From the NCBI GenBank assembly GCA_937896695.1, contig CALBOT010000028.1:1-21268 (forward strand): 21,268 bases of DNA, in the 5' to 3' direction. The notes beneath the pieces are model-generated. The model saw nothing but the letters and a program-made list of their open reading frames with translations, made no database searches and had not been told where the DNA came from. Shown here in pieces: positions 6,001 to 12,884 of the stretch (its first letter is position 1; the number at the start of each line of letters is the position of its first letter). A program made the position numbers and the translations under genes. Source of the stretch: an uncultured Candidatus Nitrosopelagicus sp. (GTDB lineage Archaea > Thermoproteota > Nitrososphaeria > Nitrososphaerales > Nitrosopumilaceae).

Positions 6001-6001
6001 T
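5997..6001 (+). promoter_or_regulatory. Shine-Dalgarno site for infB overlapping the ndk stop
   Basis: GTGAT spans the ndk stop codon and ends five bases before the TTG start at 6007. Same motif and spacing as the site before eL24. Confidence 0.55.
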
Positions 6002-6006
6002 TCACA

Positions 6007-7788
6007 TTGCGTATAAGACAACCCATTGTGGCTGTATTAGGTCACGTTGATTCAGGAAAAACATCACTTTTAGACAAAGTTCGAGGAACTGGCGTACAAG
6101 GTAGAGAAGCTGGTGGCATAACTCAACACATTGGAGCGAGCTTCTTACCTGATGAAATTATTCAAAAATTATGTGGTTCATTATATGAAAAACTAGGTAA
6201 AGCAGAAAATAAAGTACCTGGGATTTTAGTAATTGATACACCTGGACATGAGGTATTCACAAATCTCCGAGCAAGAGGTGGTTCTGCAGCTGATATTGCA
6301 ATATTAGTTGTTGACATTAATCGTGGATTTCAACCTCAAACAAATGAAAGTTTAAAAATTCTTGAGAGTCGTAAAGTCCCATTTGTTGTTGCATTAAACA
6401 AAGTGGATATGATATCAGGCTGGCAACAGACTGATGACGCATACATTTCTCAGGCAATAAAAAAACAAGCCCCTTCTATACAGACAAACATCGATGAACA
6501 AATTTACAATGTTGTGGGTGCACTATCAATATTGGGCTATCAATCTGAAGCATTCTATAGAGTACAAGATTTTAAAAAAGAAATATCTATTGTCCCTGTA
6601 AGTGCCAGATCTGGCGTTGGAATTCCTGAATTATTGGCCGTTTTAGTTGGTTTGACCCAACAATTTCTAAGTAAGAAACTGGAACAAGAGGAAAAACAAA
6701 CACGTGGAATTGTTTTGGAAGTAAATGATGAGGTTGGACTAGGGCCAACAGCAAACATGATTCTAATTGATGGTCATCTTCAAAAAGATGACAATATTGT
6801 TGTAGCAAAGAGAGATTCTGTAATTATTACAAAACCTAAAGCTCTACTATTACCAAAACCTTTGGATGAAATGCGTGATCCGAGAGATAAATTCAAACCA
6901 ATAGACGAAGTACAAGCAGCAGCGGGAATAAAAATTGCATCACCTGATCTTGATGGTGTTTTACCAGGAACAACTGTTTATGCTTCATCAAAACAAGAAA
7001 TTGCTGAAGAGTTCAAAAAAACACTTGAATCTGAAATGGAATCTGTATTCATTGATACTGAAACAACTGGTTTAATTTTAAAATGTGATACAATTGGTTC
7101 TTTAGAAGCTATTACTGAAATGCTTAGAAGACAACAAATACCTATTGCAAAAGCAGACATTGGTCCTGTTACACGTAGAGATGTAATGCAAGCGAAAGCA
7201 ATTAAAGATAAAGATCGTCATCTTGGAGTTGTCTTGGCATTTAATGTCAAAATATTTGATGATGCAAAAAATGAATGTGATGAAAGTCACATACGAATAT
7301 TTGAAGATAAAGTAATCTATAGTTTAATTGATACTTATTCTCAGTGGGTAGATGATGACAAAGCAGACCTTGAAAATTCTATTTTTAAAGAATTCACTCC
7401 AATATCCAAATTCACTTTTCTAAAAGGATATACTTTTCGTAATAACAACCCTGCTGTTTTTGGAATACGTGTTGATGTTGGAACACTTAGACAAAAAATT
7501 GCATTTACAAATAAAAGTGGAAAAAAAATTGGAACTGTTCATTCACTAGAAGCAGACGGTAAAACTGTTCAAGAAGTAAAAACTGGTGAGGAAGTTGCAT
7601 GCTCTGTACAAAATGTTACAATAGGACGACAAATTAATGAGGAAGATGTATTTTACACATTACCTACTCCATCTGAAGCAAAACAGCTTTTAAAAAAATA
7701 CGCTCATAAACTTTCTTCAGAAGAATTACAAACATTAAATGAAATTGTTAGTATTCAACGAGAAATTAACCCTGTTTATGGTTACTGA
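6007..7788 (+). CDS. infB: Translation initiation factor aIF2/eIF5B (IF-2 homologue)
   Basis: A GTPase that promotes subunit joining and initiator tRNA placement. It is 593 residues, the usual archaeal eIF5B size, without the long eukaryotic N-terminal extension. G motifs: GHVDSGKT at 12-19, DTPGHE at 77-82, NKVD at 131-134. Domain II (GIVLEVNDEVGLGPTANMIL), then domain III and the C-terminal barrel (YTFRNNNPAVFGIRVDVG) follow in order. The start is TTG at 6007, with GTGAT overlapping the ndk stop five bases upstream as SD site. The last gene of the operon, its end overlaps the convergent thioredoxin gene by seven bases, and a run of six T lies 12 nt past its stop inside thioredoxin. Confidence 0.97.
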   Translation: MRIRQPIVAVLGHVDSGKTSLLDKVRGTGVQGREAGGITQHIGASFLPDEIIQKLCGSLYEKLGKAENKVPGILVIDTPGHEVFTNLRARGGSAADIAILVVDINRGFQPQTNESLKILESRKVPFVVALNKVDMISGWQQTDDAYISQAIKKQAPSIQTNIDEQIYNVVGALSILGYQSEAFYRVQDFKKEISIVPVSARSGVGIPELLAVLVGLTQQFLSKKLEQEEKQTRGIVLEVNDEVGLGPTANMILIDGHLQKDDNIVVAKRDSVIITKPKALLLPKPLDEMRDPRDKFKPIDEVQAAAGIKIASPDLDGVLPGTTVYASSKQEIAEEFKKTLESEMESVFIDTETTGLILKCDTIGSLEAITEMLRRQQIPIAKADIGPVTRRDVMQAKAIKDKDRHLGVVLAFNVKIFDDAKNECDESHIRIFEDKVIYSLIDTYSQWVDDDKADLENSIFKEFTPISKFTFLKGYTFRNNNPAVFGIRVDVGTLRQKIAFTNKSGKKIGTVHSLEADGKTVQEVKTGEEVACSVQNVTIGRQINEEDVFYTLPTPSEAKQLLKKYAHKLSSEELQTLNEIVSIQREINPVYGY

Positions 7789-8192
7789 TTCTCTGTAAAT
7801 TTTTTGCAAATCATATGTATTCCTGGCTCTCCTACGGCTCCAACCATTTGATTTACAATTTCACCATTTTTGAACATGATGAATGTTGGAATTGATTGAA
7901 CACCATATCTCATTGCAATATCTTGAGCGTTATCTACATTCACTCTTGCAAATCTAACTTGTTTGTATTTTTTTGCCATTCTTGTGAATATTGGATGCAT
8001 TGATTTGCATGGTCCACACCATTCTGCCCAAAAATCTACCAAAAGTAAATCATTATTGGAAATTTCTTGATTAAAATTTTGTGATGTTAATTCCATTACT
8101 GGTGTTTCATTTAAAATATTATTGATATTTTGCTGTTTTAGTAAATCTTCTAGTTGTTTTTTCTTAATGTTTTCTAATTCCTCATCTTCCAT
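7782..8192 (-). CDS. Thioredoxin with charged helical N-terminal extension
   Basis: A thiol-disulfide oxidoreductase. The thioredoxin domain spans about residues 33-136 with active site WCGPC (Cys59, Cys62) and the cis-proline segment SIPTF (Pro102). About 30 residues precede the domain. They begin MEDEELENIKKKQLEDLLKQ and resemble the first helix of PDCD5-family proteins (DEELE-x-I/L-R/K-x-R/K-x-x-E-L). This is a resemblance by eye, not a proven homology. No signal peptide is present, so the enzyme is cytosolic. The start is ATG at 8192 with a TATA box 24 nt upstream (leaderless). The 3' end overlaps the infB stop by seven bases. Confidence 0.93.
   Translation of the reverse strand: MEDEELENIKKKQLEDLLKQQNINNILNETPVMELTSQNFNQEISNNDLLLVDFWAEWCGPCKSMHPIFTRMAKKYKQVRFARVNVDNAQDIAMRYGVQSIPTFIMFKNGEIVNQMVGAVGEPGIHMICKKFTENQ
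7800..7805 (+). terminator. Possible oligo-T terminator of infB inside thioredoxin
   Basis: Six T on the plus strand start 12 nt after the infB stop. The bases belong to the Lys-Phe codons near the end of the opposing thioredoxin gene. Since no intergenic space exists, this is the nearest usable termination signal. Prediction only. Confidence 0.4.
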
Positions 8193-8211
8193 AATTCATT
8201 ATTTTGTTTAC

Positions 8212-8220
8212 AATATTTAT
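8212..8220 (-). promoter_or_regulatory. TATA box for thioredoxin
   Basis: On the minus strand this is ATAAATATT, centred about 24 nt before the ATG at 8192, inside the 32-nt gap to archease. It indicates that thioredoxin has its own leaderless transcript. Confidence 0.5.
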
Positions 8221-8224
8221 TGCA

Positions 8225-8641
8225 TTACAAATCAAGCAAATACTTCATTACAATTTTCTCATTTTCTTCAATTTCCATTTCATGAAATGTAGGTGATTTT
8301 ATTTCAACTTTAAATTCATGTTTTTTCAAATCTATTGCTTCTCCAAAAATTTCTGCATGAATTTCATAATTTTCATTTCTTAGAATATCTATTGAAATTC
8401 TTTTTCCTGCAAATCCTTCTGTAATGGTTAAAATTATTATTTCTTCAAGCCAATTGTACAATAAATATTTGAGATCTTTTCCTTTGACTAGTAATTTTCT
8501 GCTATCTATTTCGTCTACTTTAGAGCTATCTAGAATTGTCTCTATTACAGAGATACCTGCTGTTTGAAATGCTTCGACCAAATTATCTGCAGTAACTTCA
8601 ATTATTGCATCTGTTGCATGCTCTAGTGTTTTGTAACTCAC
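8225..8641 (-). CDS. Archease (RtcB RNA ligase cofactor protein)
   Basis: A chaperone-like protein that helps the RtcB RNA ligase form its guanylate intermediate and turn over during tRNA splicing. The 138 residues show LEHATDA at 6-12 (family EH-x-AD, with metal-binding Asp11), YNWLEEIIIL at about 62-71 (family DWLNELLYL), GEAIDLKKHEFKVEIKSPTFHEM at about 95-117 (key residues G95, H102, K107, T112, H114) and the terminal LLDL carrying the conserved Asp137. The start is GTG at 8641; no in-frame alternative exists nearby, and an AT box about 25 nt upstream suggests a leaderless GTG-initiated mRNA. The gene is divergent from hisS. RtcB is not in this window. Confidence 0.92.
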   Translation of the reverse strand: MSYKTLEHATDAIIEVTADNLVEAFQTAGISVIETILDSSKVDEIDSRKLLVKGKDLKYLLYNWLEEIIILTITEGFAGKRISIDILRNENYEIHAEIFGEAIDLKKHEFKVEIKSPTFHEMEIEENEKIVMKYLLDL

Positions 8642-8660
8642 TCCATATCCATGATATTCT

Positions 8661-8670
8661 ATTATTAATT
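8661..8670 (-). promoter_or_regulatory. TATA-like box for archease
   Basis: AATTAATAAT on the minus strand, centred about 25 nt upstream of the GTG at 8641. Confidence 0.45.
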
Positions 8671-8692
8671 AGTTACAACTACAACAGCAAAG

Positions 8693-8700
8693 TCTAAATT
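8693..8700 (+). promoter_or_regulatory. TATA-like box for hisS
   Basis: TCTAAATT is centred 27 nt upstream of the ATG at 8724, implying a leaderless hisS mRNA. A T-rich run separates box and start. Confidence 0.4.
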
Positions 8701-8723
8701 CGTTGTTTCAATTTTTTTTGTAA

Positions 8724-9995
8724 ATGGATCTACCAAGAGGAATGAAAGATTTTGAAAATTCAGAGATTCAAAAAATTGAATATATTAGACAGCATTTTAT
8801 TAAAACTGCCAATACTTTTGGATTTGAATTGATGGAACCATCTCCAATTGAATTGATGTCTGTAATAGAAGCAAAAAGTGGACCTACAATACGTGATGAT
8901 GTTTATTTTTTCAATGATAAAGGCGATCGAGAAGTTTCATTAAGATTTGATTTTACGGTTGGTCTCACACGATATATTGCTGGACAAAAATCAATGAAAC
9001 TTCCAGCAAAAATTTCTGCGTTTGGAGGTGTATGGAGATATGATGAACCACAGAAAGGACGGTATAGATTCTTTCATCAATGGGATATTGAAATATTTGG
9101 AAAACAAAATACCGAAACTGATGCAGAAATTATTGAGTTCACCTCAAAATTTTTCTCAAATCTTGGTCTTGAAAACATAATTCTCAGTATCTCACACAGA
9201 AAAATTACACAATCATACATTTCATCACTCTTTGAATCTGAAAATTCTGAAACTATTTCAGATATTCTTCGTGCTATAGATAAAATTCAGAAAAAATCTG
9301 AACAGGAAATTATATCTGAATATGAAAAAAAGGGATATCCTAAAGAAAAATTAGAAAAAATAATTGAATTTTCTAAATTGAAAGGTTCTCCTGATGAAAT
9401 ATCTAAAAAATTTGATGTAACTCATTTTGAAAATTGGAATGAACTTACATCTCTTTTTGAATCGTTAAAAAATCGTAATGTAAATAACATTCAAATTGAT
9501 TTTGGAATCGTTCGTGGTCTTGATTATTATTCTGGAATAGTTTTTGAGGCTTTTGACAAAAATTTTGATATTGGTGCATTAGTAGGTGGTGGAAGATATG
9601 ATAACTTACCCTCTATTTTTGGTAGAGATGATCTTGGCGCTACAGGCGTTGCAGGTGGTGTTGAACGGATCATACTTGCTCTAGAAAACCAAAATTCAAC
9701 ATTCATACAAAAAACTAATCGTATTTCTGTTTTATATGTAAATGAAGAAATGAAATCAAATGCGATAAAAATAACATCTGTATTGAGAGAGAATTCTATA
9801 CCTACTGATATTGATCTTTCTGGTCGAGCATTAAAAAAACAGATGGAGCAATCAACAAACTCAAAATTTGTTATAATTGTGGGACCAGATGAATTTTCCA
9901 AAAATATGGTTGTTGTAAGGGATATGTCTGATAGAACTGAAAATAAAATATTAATTACAGATTTACTAGAATACGTAAAAAAAATCCTAATGTAA
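8724..9995 (+). CDS. hisS: Histidyl-tRNA synthetase
   Basis: A class II aminoacyl-tRNA synthetase that charges tRNA-His. The 423 residues open with the HisRS hallmark DLPRGMKDF. LRFDFT (73-78) precedes motif 2 at 101-126 (GGVWRYDEPQKGRYRFFHQWDIEIFG in range; key R105, R113, F117, Q119). The histidine-binding HisA block RGLDYYSG is at 264-271, and motif 3 lies in GATGVAGGVERI (about 305-316). The remaining C-terminal ~90 residues form the anticodon-binding domain (ISVLYVNEE...GRALKKQMEQ). The length is complete. It is divergent from archease, and its last nine bases overlap the end of the convergent aIF6 gene. The two Lys codons near its end supply the aIF6 oligo-T terminator on the other strand. 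Confidence 0.97.
   Translation: MDLPRGMKDFENSEIQKIEYIRQHFIKTANTFGFELMEPSPIELMSVIEAKSGPTIRDDVYFFNDKGDREVSLRFDFTVGLTRYIAGQKSMKLPAKISAFGGVWRYDEPQKGRYRFFHQWDIEIFGKQNTETDAEIIEFTSKFFSNLGLENIILSISHRKITQSYISSLFESENSETISDILRAIDKIQKKSEQEIISEYEKKGYPKEKLEKIIEFSKLKGSPDEISKKFDVTHFENWNELTSLFESLKNRNVNNIQIDFGIVRGLDYYSGIVFEAFDKNFDIGALVGGGRYDNLPSIFGRDDLGATGVAGGVERIILALENQNSTFIQKTNRISVLYVNEEMKSNAIKITSVLRENSIPTDIDLSGRALKKQMEQSTNSKFVIIVGPDEFSKNMVVVRDMSDRTENKILITDLLEYVKKILM
9977..9984 (-). terminator. Oligo-T terminator of aIF6 encoded by hisS Lys codons
   Basis: Eight consecutive T on the minus strand begin two bases past the aIF6 stop. On the plus strand the same bases are the Lys-Lys codons of HisRS just before its Ile-Leu-Met end. 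Strong form for an archaeal terminator. Confidence 0.6.
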
Positions 9996-10652
9996 AAATG
10001 CTCTTGTAAGCATCATAATTTCTGGACCATTAGTTAGTGAACCTACTACCACTGAATTATTATTTGCCAATATCCCTGATGATACAAATGGTATTCCTCC
10101 ATTAATTGTTGCAGCTTCAATATTTCCGCCTAGTAAATTACTAATGGTTTTCATATCTTCTTCATCTGTTTCGGGATGAACTACAGTTCCTGTTTCAGAT
10201 GTAGTCATGACTGCTCCCACCTGTTGAAAACCTGCAATTTTTAATTGCAATACTTCTATGTCTAAAACATCCTGTATTTTTTGTAAATCTTCTTTTGGAA
10301 TTAGAGGTGAAACAATTCCTCCTTTATTATTAACACTCATCATATTTCCTAATGCATTATTCTTTACATCTAAAATTTCTACATTAAGATCTGTATTTTC
10401 CTTAAAATGGTTAAATTCTCCTTCTGAACATGTACTAGGTAATAGTATGCCGTGATTATTTACTGCCATTAAAACTCCTAACACTCTGGCATTTGCAACA
10501 GACACTTCTAACGGTTTTACTTCTAGGTATTGTGATAATTTTTCAGATTTACCATCTGCAAAACCTCTTGGGAGGAAAATAAATTCATCATTTACTGTAC
10601 TGTAAATTCCAATATTTGGACCACTGTAGATATCGTATTTTATAATGTCCAT
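9987..10652 (-). CDS. eif6: Translation initiation factor aIF6
   Basis: Ribosome anti-association factor that binds uL14 on the large subunit and blocks premature joining. The 221 residues match the family's five-fold pseudosymmetric pentein. Repeated signatures are visible: GPNIGIYSTVND near 11-22, NARVLGVLMAVNNHGILLPSTCS (about 54-76), NALGNMMSVNNKGGIVSP (about 99-116), QQVGAVMTTSETGTVVHP (about 143-160) and a final block near VSSGILANNNSVVVGSLTNGPE. The start is ATG at 10652; a weak AT box (minus-strand CATATC, about 10672-10677) lies about 23 nt upstream. Unlike many archaea, it is not beside eL31/eL39/L18a here but stands alone between hisS and the ferredoxin gene. Confidence 0.96.
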   Translation of the reverse strand: MDIIKYDIYSGPNIGIYSTVNDEFIFLPRGFADGKSEKLSQYLEVKPLEVSVANARVLGVLMAVNNHGILLPSTCSEGEFNHFKENTDLNVEILDVKNNALGNMMSVNNKGGIVSPLIPKEDLQKIQDVLDIEVLQLKIAGFQQVGAVMTTSETGTVVHPETDEEDMKTISNLLGGNIEAATINGGIPFVSSGILANNNSVVVGSLTNGPEIMMLTRAFLH

Positions 10653-10737
10653 GATGTCAATTAACGTGAAAAGATATGAACGTAGATATTTTCAAAATAT
10701 TGTAAATCATGTTTAGTTCCTACTAATTTTGTTTAGA

Positions 10738-10745
10738 TTTAAATA
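10738..10745 (+). promoter_or_regulatory. TATA box for the zinc ferredoxin gene
   Basis: TTTAAATA, close to the archaeal consensus, is centred 26.5 nt upstream of the ATG at 10768. Predicts a leaderless, probably well-expressed mRNA. Confidence 0.65.
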
Positions 10746-10767
10746 ATAACTCTATGATCTTAGAATA

Positions 10768-11325
10768 ATGCCAATTAATGAAGACTTTTGTCATGGTGAT
10801 AAGAAACCAATAGGTAAAATTGTAGATGCTTCTTCAGGAAATTTCCATTGGGTTTGGCCATCACAAGCTGGTGAAGGACAAAATGAATGGGATGCATCCA
10901 AGAATGAACAAGTTTTAGCTGATTATGAAAAACGTGGTGAGAAAATGCAGAAACTTGGTATTACCGGAACAATGGTTGCAAATGATTGGGATGTTTGTAT
11001 TGCAGACGGTGCTTGCATAGAAGCATGCCCAGTACAGGTTTTTCAATGGTATAGAACTGACAAGGATATTTCAGGAATAGATGCTGTTAACGACACAACT
11101 GATTGGAAAGGTACTGGTGAAACTGAAAAAGAAGAACGTCGTGATTATACAGATAAAGCTGATGCAATTAGAGAGCATGATTGTATATATTGCATGGCAT
11201 GTGTTTCAGTTTGCCCACCACAAGCTGTTCTTGTTGACCAGTCTAACTTGGAAGCTCATGAAAAAGCAGCTGGAACTTTTGTAAAAATGGAATCTGGTTC
11301 AGAAAATCCACACGCGCACGATTAG
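10768..11325 (+). CDS. Zinc-containing seven-iron ferredoxin
   Basis: A cytosolic low-potential electron carrier. The core resembles the Sulfolobus zinc ferredoxin: C77-I-A-D80-G-A-C83-x3-C87-P, where Asp replaces the second Cys so that cluster I is expected to be [3Fe-4S], and C139-x2-C142-x2-C145-x3-C149-P for a [4Fe-4S] cluster. An N-terminal region of about 75 residues (HGDKKPIGKIVDASSGNFHWVWP near 9-31) matches the His-bearing zinc-binding extension. About 40 acidic residues (96-137) separate the two cluster motifs, and a His-rich tail (NPHAHD) ends the 185-residue protein. In this lineage such ferredoxins would serve 2-oxoacid:ferredoxin oxidoreductases, but no partner is in this window. 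It has its own TATA box. Confidence 0.92.
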   Translation: MPINEDFCHGDKKPIGKIVDASSGNFHWVWPSQAGEGQNEWDASKNEQVLADYEKRGEKMQKLGITGTMVANDWDVCIADGACIEACPVQVFQWYRTDKDISGIDAVNDTTDWKGTGETEKEERRDYTDKADAIREHDCIYCMACVSVCPPQAVLVDQSNLEAHEKAAGTFVKMESGSENPHAHD

Positions 11326-11362
11326 AATTAACTACATATCATTTCCTCTTTCAGATACTTAC

Positions 11363-11370
11363 AAATTTTA
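11363..11370 (+). promoter_or_regulatory. TATA-like box for tRNA-Ser
   Basis: AAATTTTA is centred about 27 nt upstream of the tRNA 5' end at 11394. Confidence 0.5.
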
Positions 11371-11393
11371 AGCAGTATTTACCACCAATTTTT

Positions 11394-11477
11394 GCCGAGG
11401 TCGCCTAGCCTGGTAGGGCGCGGGCCTTGAGAGCCTGTGTTCGCAAGAACGCGGGGGTTCAAATCCCTCTCTCGGCG
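11394..11477 (+). tRNA. tRNA-Ser (anticodon TGA)
   Basis: An 84-nt class II tRNA. The acceptor GCCGAGG pairs with TCTCGGC (one G-T) and is followed by discriminator G at 11477, as required for Ser. The D arm has TGGTAG. The anticodon stem CGGGC/GCCTG encloses loop CTTGAGA, giving TGA (reads UCA and probably UCG). The variable arm is a hairpin, TGTTCGCAAGAACGC. The T arm is GGGGG-TTCAAAT-CCCTC with one G-T. No intron; CCA is not encoded. Confidence 0.95.
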
Positions 11478-11490
11478 TTTAAATTTTGAA

Positions 11491-11497
11491 ATTTATA
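11491..11497 (+). promoter_or_regulatory. TATA box setting the start of the 96-aa protein
   Basis: ATTTATA is centred 26 nt before ATG at 11520. It precedes and nearly abuts the earlier in-frame TTG at 11499, which would therefore lie upstream of the transcript start. Supports the ATG. Confidence 0.6.
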
Positions 11498-11519
11498 CTT
11501 GTATTATCTCATATTTTTA

Positions 11520-11810
11520 ATGGGTGATGGAATTGGAGGACCAGTTGTTAGGTGTATATCTGGAAATGCATTTGAATTAGATGTTACTCATTATAGAAAA
11601 GATAATCAAGAACAGTATAGCAGAATTGAAAAAATCATAATATCTAAAATTGATAATCCTGAAAACCCTGAATACAAAGAAACAACTCTTGAAGATTTAG
11701 AGCGTGCATTAAAGGGAAAATTTGTCTCTTGTAATGTTCAATATCGTGATGAAAAAACAGATGCTTTGGTATGTAATGTATTTGTGCAAAAACCACCTGA
11801 AGGTTTTTAG
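11520..11810 (+). CDS. Small protein, possible degenerate SNase-like (thermonuclease) fold
   Basis: No confident family. The 96 residues from ATG at 11520 (MGDGIGGPVVRCISGNAFEL) can be laid by eye on a compact staphylococcal-nuclease-like barrel. VVRCISGNAFELDV corresponds to the xRVIDGDTFELxV opening, IIISKIDNPE to RLxGIDxPE, and LEDLERALKGKFVSCNVQYRD...ALVCNVFV to the helix-strand-strand ending. If right, the catalytic Arg before the Asp-x-Pro-Glu block and the Arg after the RD turn are missing (Ile and Asp occupy those places), so the domain would be inactive, perhaps a binding module. It has three Cys, no signal peptide and no membrane segment. It lies 42 nt after tRNA-Ser and its stop abuts the convergent rfcS stop with no gap. 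The start choice rests on the TATA box 26 nt upstream; TTG at 11499 would add seven residues. A real gene is likely; the fold is tentative. Confidence 0.75.
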   Translation: MGDGIGGPVVRCISGNAFELDVTHYRKDNQEQYSRIEKIIISKIDNPENPEYKETTLEDLERALKGKFVSCNVQYRDEKTDALVCNVFVQKPPEGF

Positions 11811-12767
11811 CTATTTCGAAAATTTTGATAATTCTGCAAGCATTGCTGATAATTGAATTTCTGGATTTGAACCAACTAAAATTCGATAATCATATTTTGC
11901 TATAATTTGTGACAATTCTTCTAGGTTATCATATTTTGCAGAAAACAATGCTTGATTGATGTATTTGAGAAAGTCAGATTCTGACATTCCATAAACCTTG
12001 ATCAATTCAATCATTTTATTTCTAGAATCTTGAATTTTACCTGAAATTGCCAATTTCAAAACATCATCTACATCATTTGTTTTTGTTAATCCTGCTGCTG
12101 CTTTTACACTGTCTTGAGTGATATCTCCTGCACTTGCAGCAGTTTGTAGTAGATTAATTGCATGTCTAAGATCTCCTCCTGCATACCCTGCAATTTCTTT
12201 TAGACCTTTTTCATCTGCTTTGCCTTTTTCTTTTTTTAATACAGCTTTTAGATGTGTGGTAATTTCTTTTTCATCAATTTGTGAGAATTTGAAAACTGCA
12301 CATCTGCTTTGAATAGGATTGATAATTTTTGAAATATTATTTGCAATCAAAATGAATCTGCAAAATTTTGCCGTGTCTTCAATTATTCTTCTCAGTGCTG
12401 TTTGAGCGTCTGATGTCATTTCATCAGCTTCATCTAAAATAATTATCTTAAATGGAATTTCTGTATCGAGCCCTGCAAACCGTGAGAATTTTTTTACTCT
12501 CTCTCTTACCATGTTGATTCCTCTTTCATCTGATGCATTTAGCTCTAATGTGTAATCTTTCCATTTGTCTCCCAAAATCTCTTGAGAAATACACAATGCC
12601 ATTGTAGTCTTTCCAACTCCTGCAGAACCTGAAAATAGTAAATGTGGCATCTCTTCTTGATTTTTGAGTAGTGCTGAAAGGCTTCCTTTGATGTCCTTTT
12701 GATTGACCACTTCTGAGATTTTCTTTGGTCTGTACTTCTCTACCCACATAATATCTGAAATTGTCAT
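11811..12767 (-). CDS. rfcS: Replication factor C small subunit (clamp loader)
   Basis: An AAA+ ATPase of the RFC complex that loads PCNA at primer-template junctions. The 318 residues have Walker A GSAGVGKTT at 47-55, Walker B LDEAD at 111-115, sensor 1 around ILIANN (about 139-144) and the arginine-finger motif SRC at 154-156, followed by the three-helix lid and the C-terminal collar. N-terminal MWVEKYRP is the usual start of the family core; ATG at 12767 gives six residues before it, and an AT box 25 nt upstream supports this start (leaderless). The internal Met at residue 7 is the alternative. It is divergent from the GINS-MCM operon across 117 bp. The large RFC subunit is not in this window. 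Confidence 0.97.
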   Translation of the reverse strand: MTISDIMWVEKYRPKKISEVVNQKDIKGSLSALLKNQEEMPHLLFSGSAGVGKTTMALCISQEILGDKWKDYTLELNASDERGINMVRERVKKFSRFAGLDTEIPFKIIILDEADEMTSDAQTALRRIIEDTAKFCRFILIANNISKIINPIQSRCAVFKFSQIDEKEITTHLKAVLKKEKGKADEKGLKEIAGYAGGDLRHAINLLQTAASAGDITQDSVKAAAGLTKTNDVDDVLKLAISGKIQDSRNKMIELIKVYGMSESDFLKYINQALFSAKYDNLEELSQIIAKYDYRILVGSNPEIQLSAMLAELSKFSK

Positions 12768-12785
12768 AGTTGCAAACCCATTCTG

Positions 12786-12797
12786 TTATTAATAAAT
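12786..12797 (-). promoter_or_regulatory. TATA box for rfcS
   Basis: ATTTATTAATAA on the minus strand is centred about 25 nt upstream of the ATG at 12767. It predicts a leaderless mRNA. Confidence 0.55.
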
Positions 12798-12806
12798 GCC
12801 TAGAAG

Positions 12807-12880
12807 GATCAAATGATCAAAGCTAATTGTTGAGAAAATTGATCGATCGCTGTCCATAAATCCCTGAAAGGTGTGTGATC
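12807..12880. promoter_or_regulatory. Five-GATC cluster in the rfcS/GINS-MCM divergent region
   Basis: GATC occurs at 12807, 12815, 12841, 12845 and 12877, that is five times in 74 bp of AT-rich DNA. Two are embedded in the tandem GATCGATCG and two in TGATCAA-type palindromes. The cluster lies between the two divergent TATA boxes and the GINS start. It could be a regulator-binding region shared by the replication genes, or part of an origin; the sequence alone does not decide. Confidence 0.4.
12855..12861 (+). promoter_or_regulatory. Weak TATA-like box before the GINS-MCM operon
   Basis: CATAAAT is centred 27 nt upstream of the TTG at 12885, which would make the transcript leaderless. The GTGAT motif at 12875-12879 would then be untranscribed, so either this box or that SD site is used, not both. 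Low certainty. Confidence 0.3.
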
Positions 12881-12884
12881 AATA

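Noticed and set aside
12768..12884. Replication origin between rfcS and the GINS-MCM operon
   Set aside because: Only the GATC cluster and neighbourhood suggest it. I see no clear origin recognition boxes, long inverted repeats or an orc1/cdc6 gene nearby, so it is kept as a regulatory cluster only.
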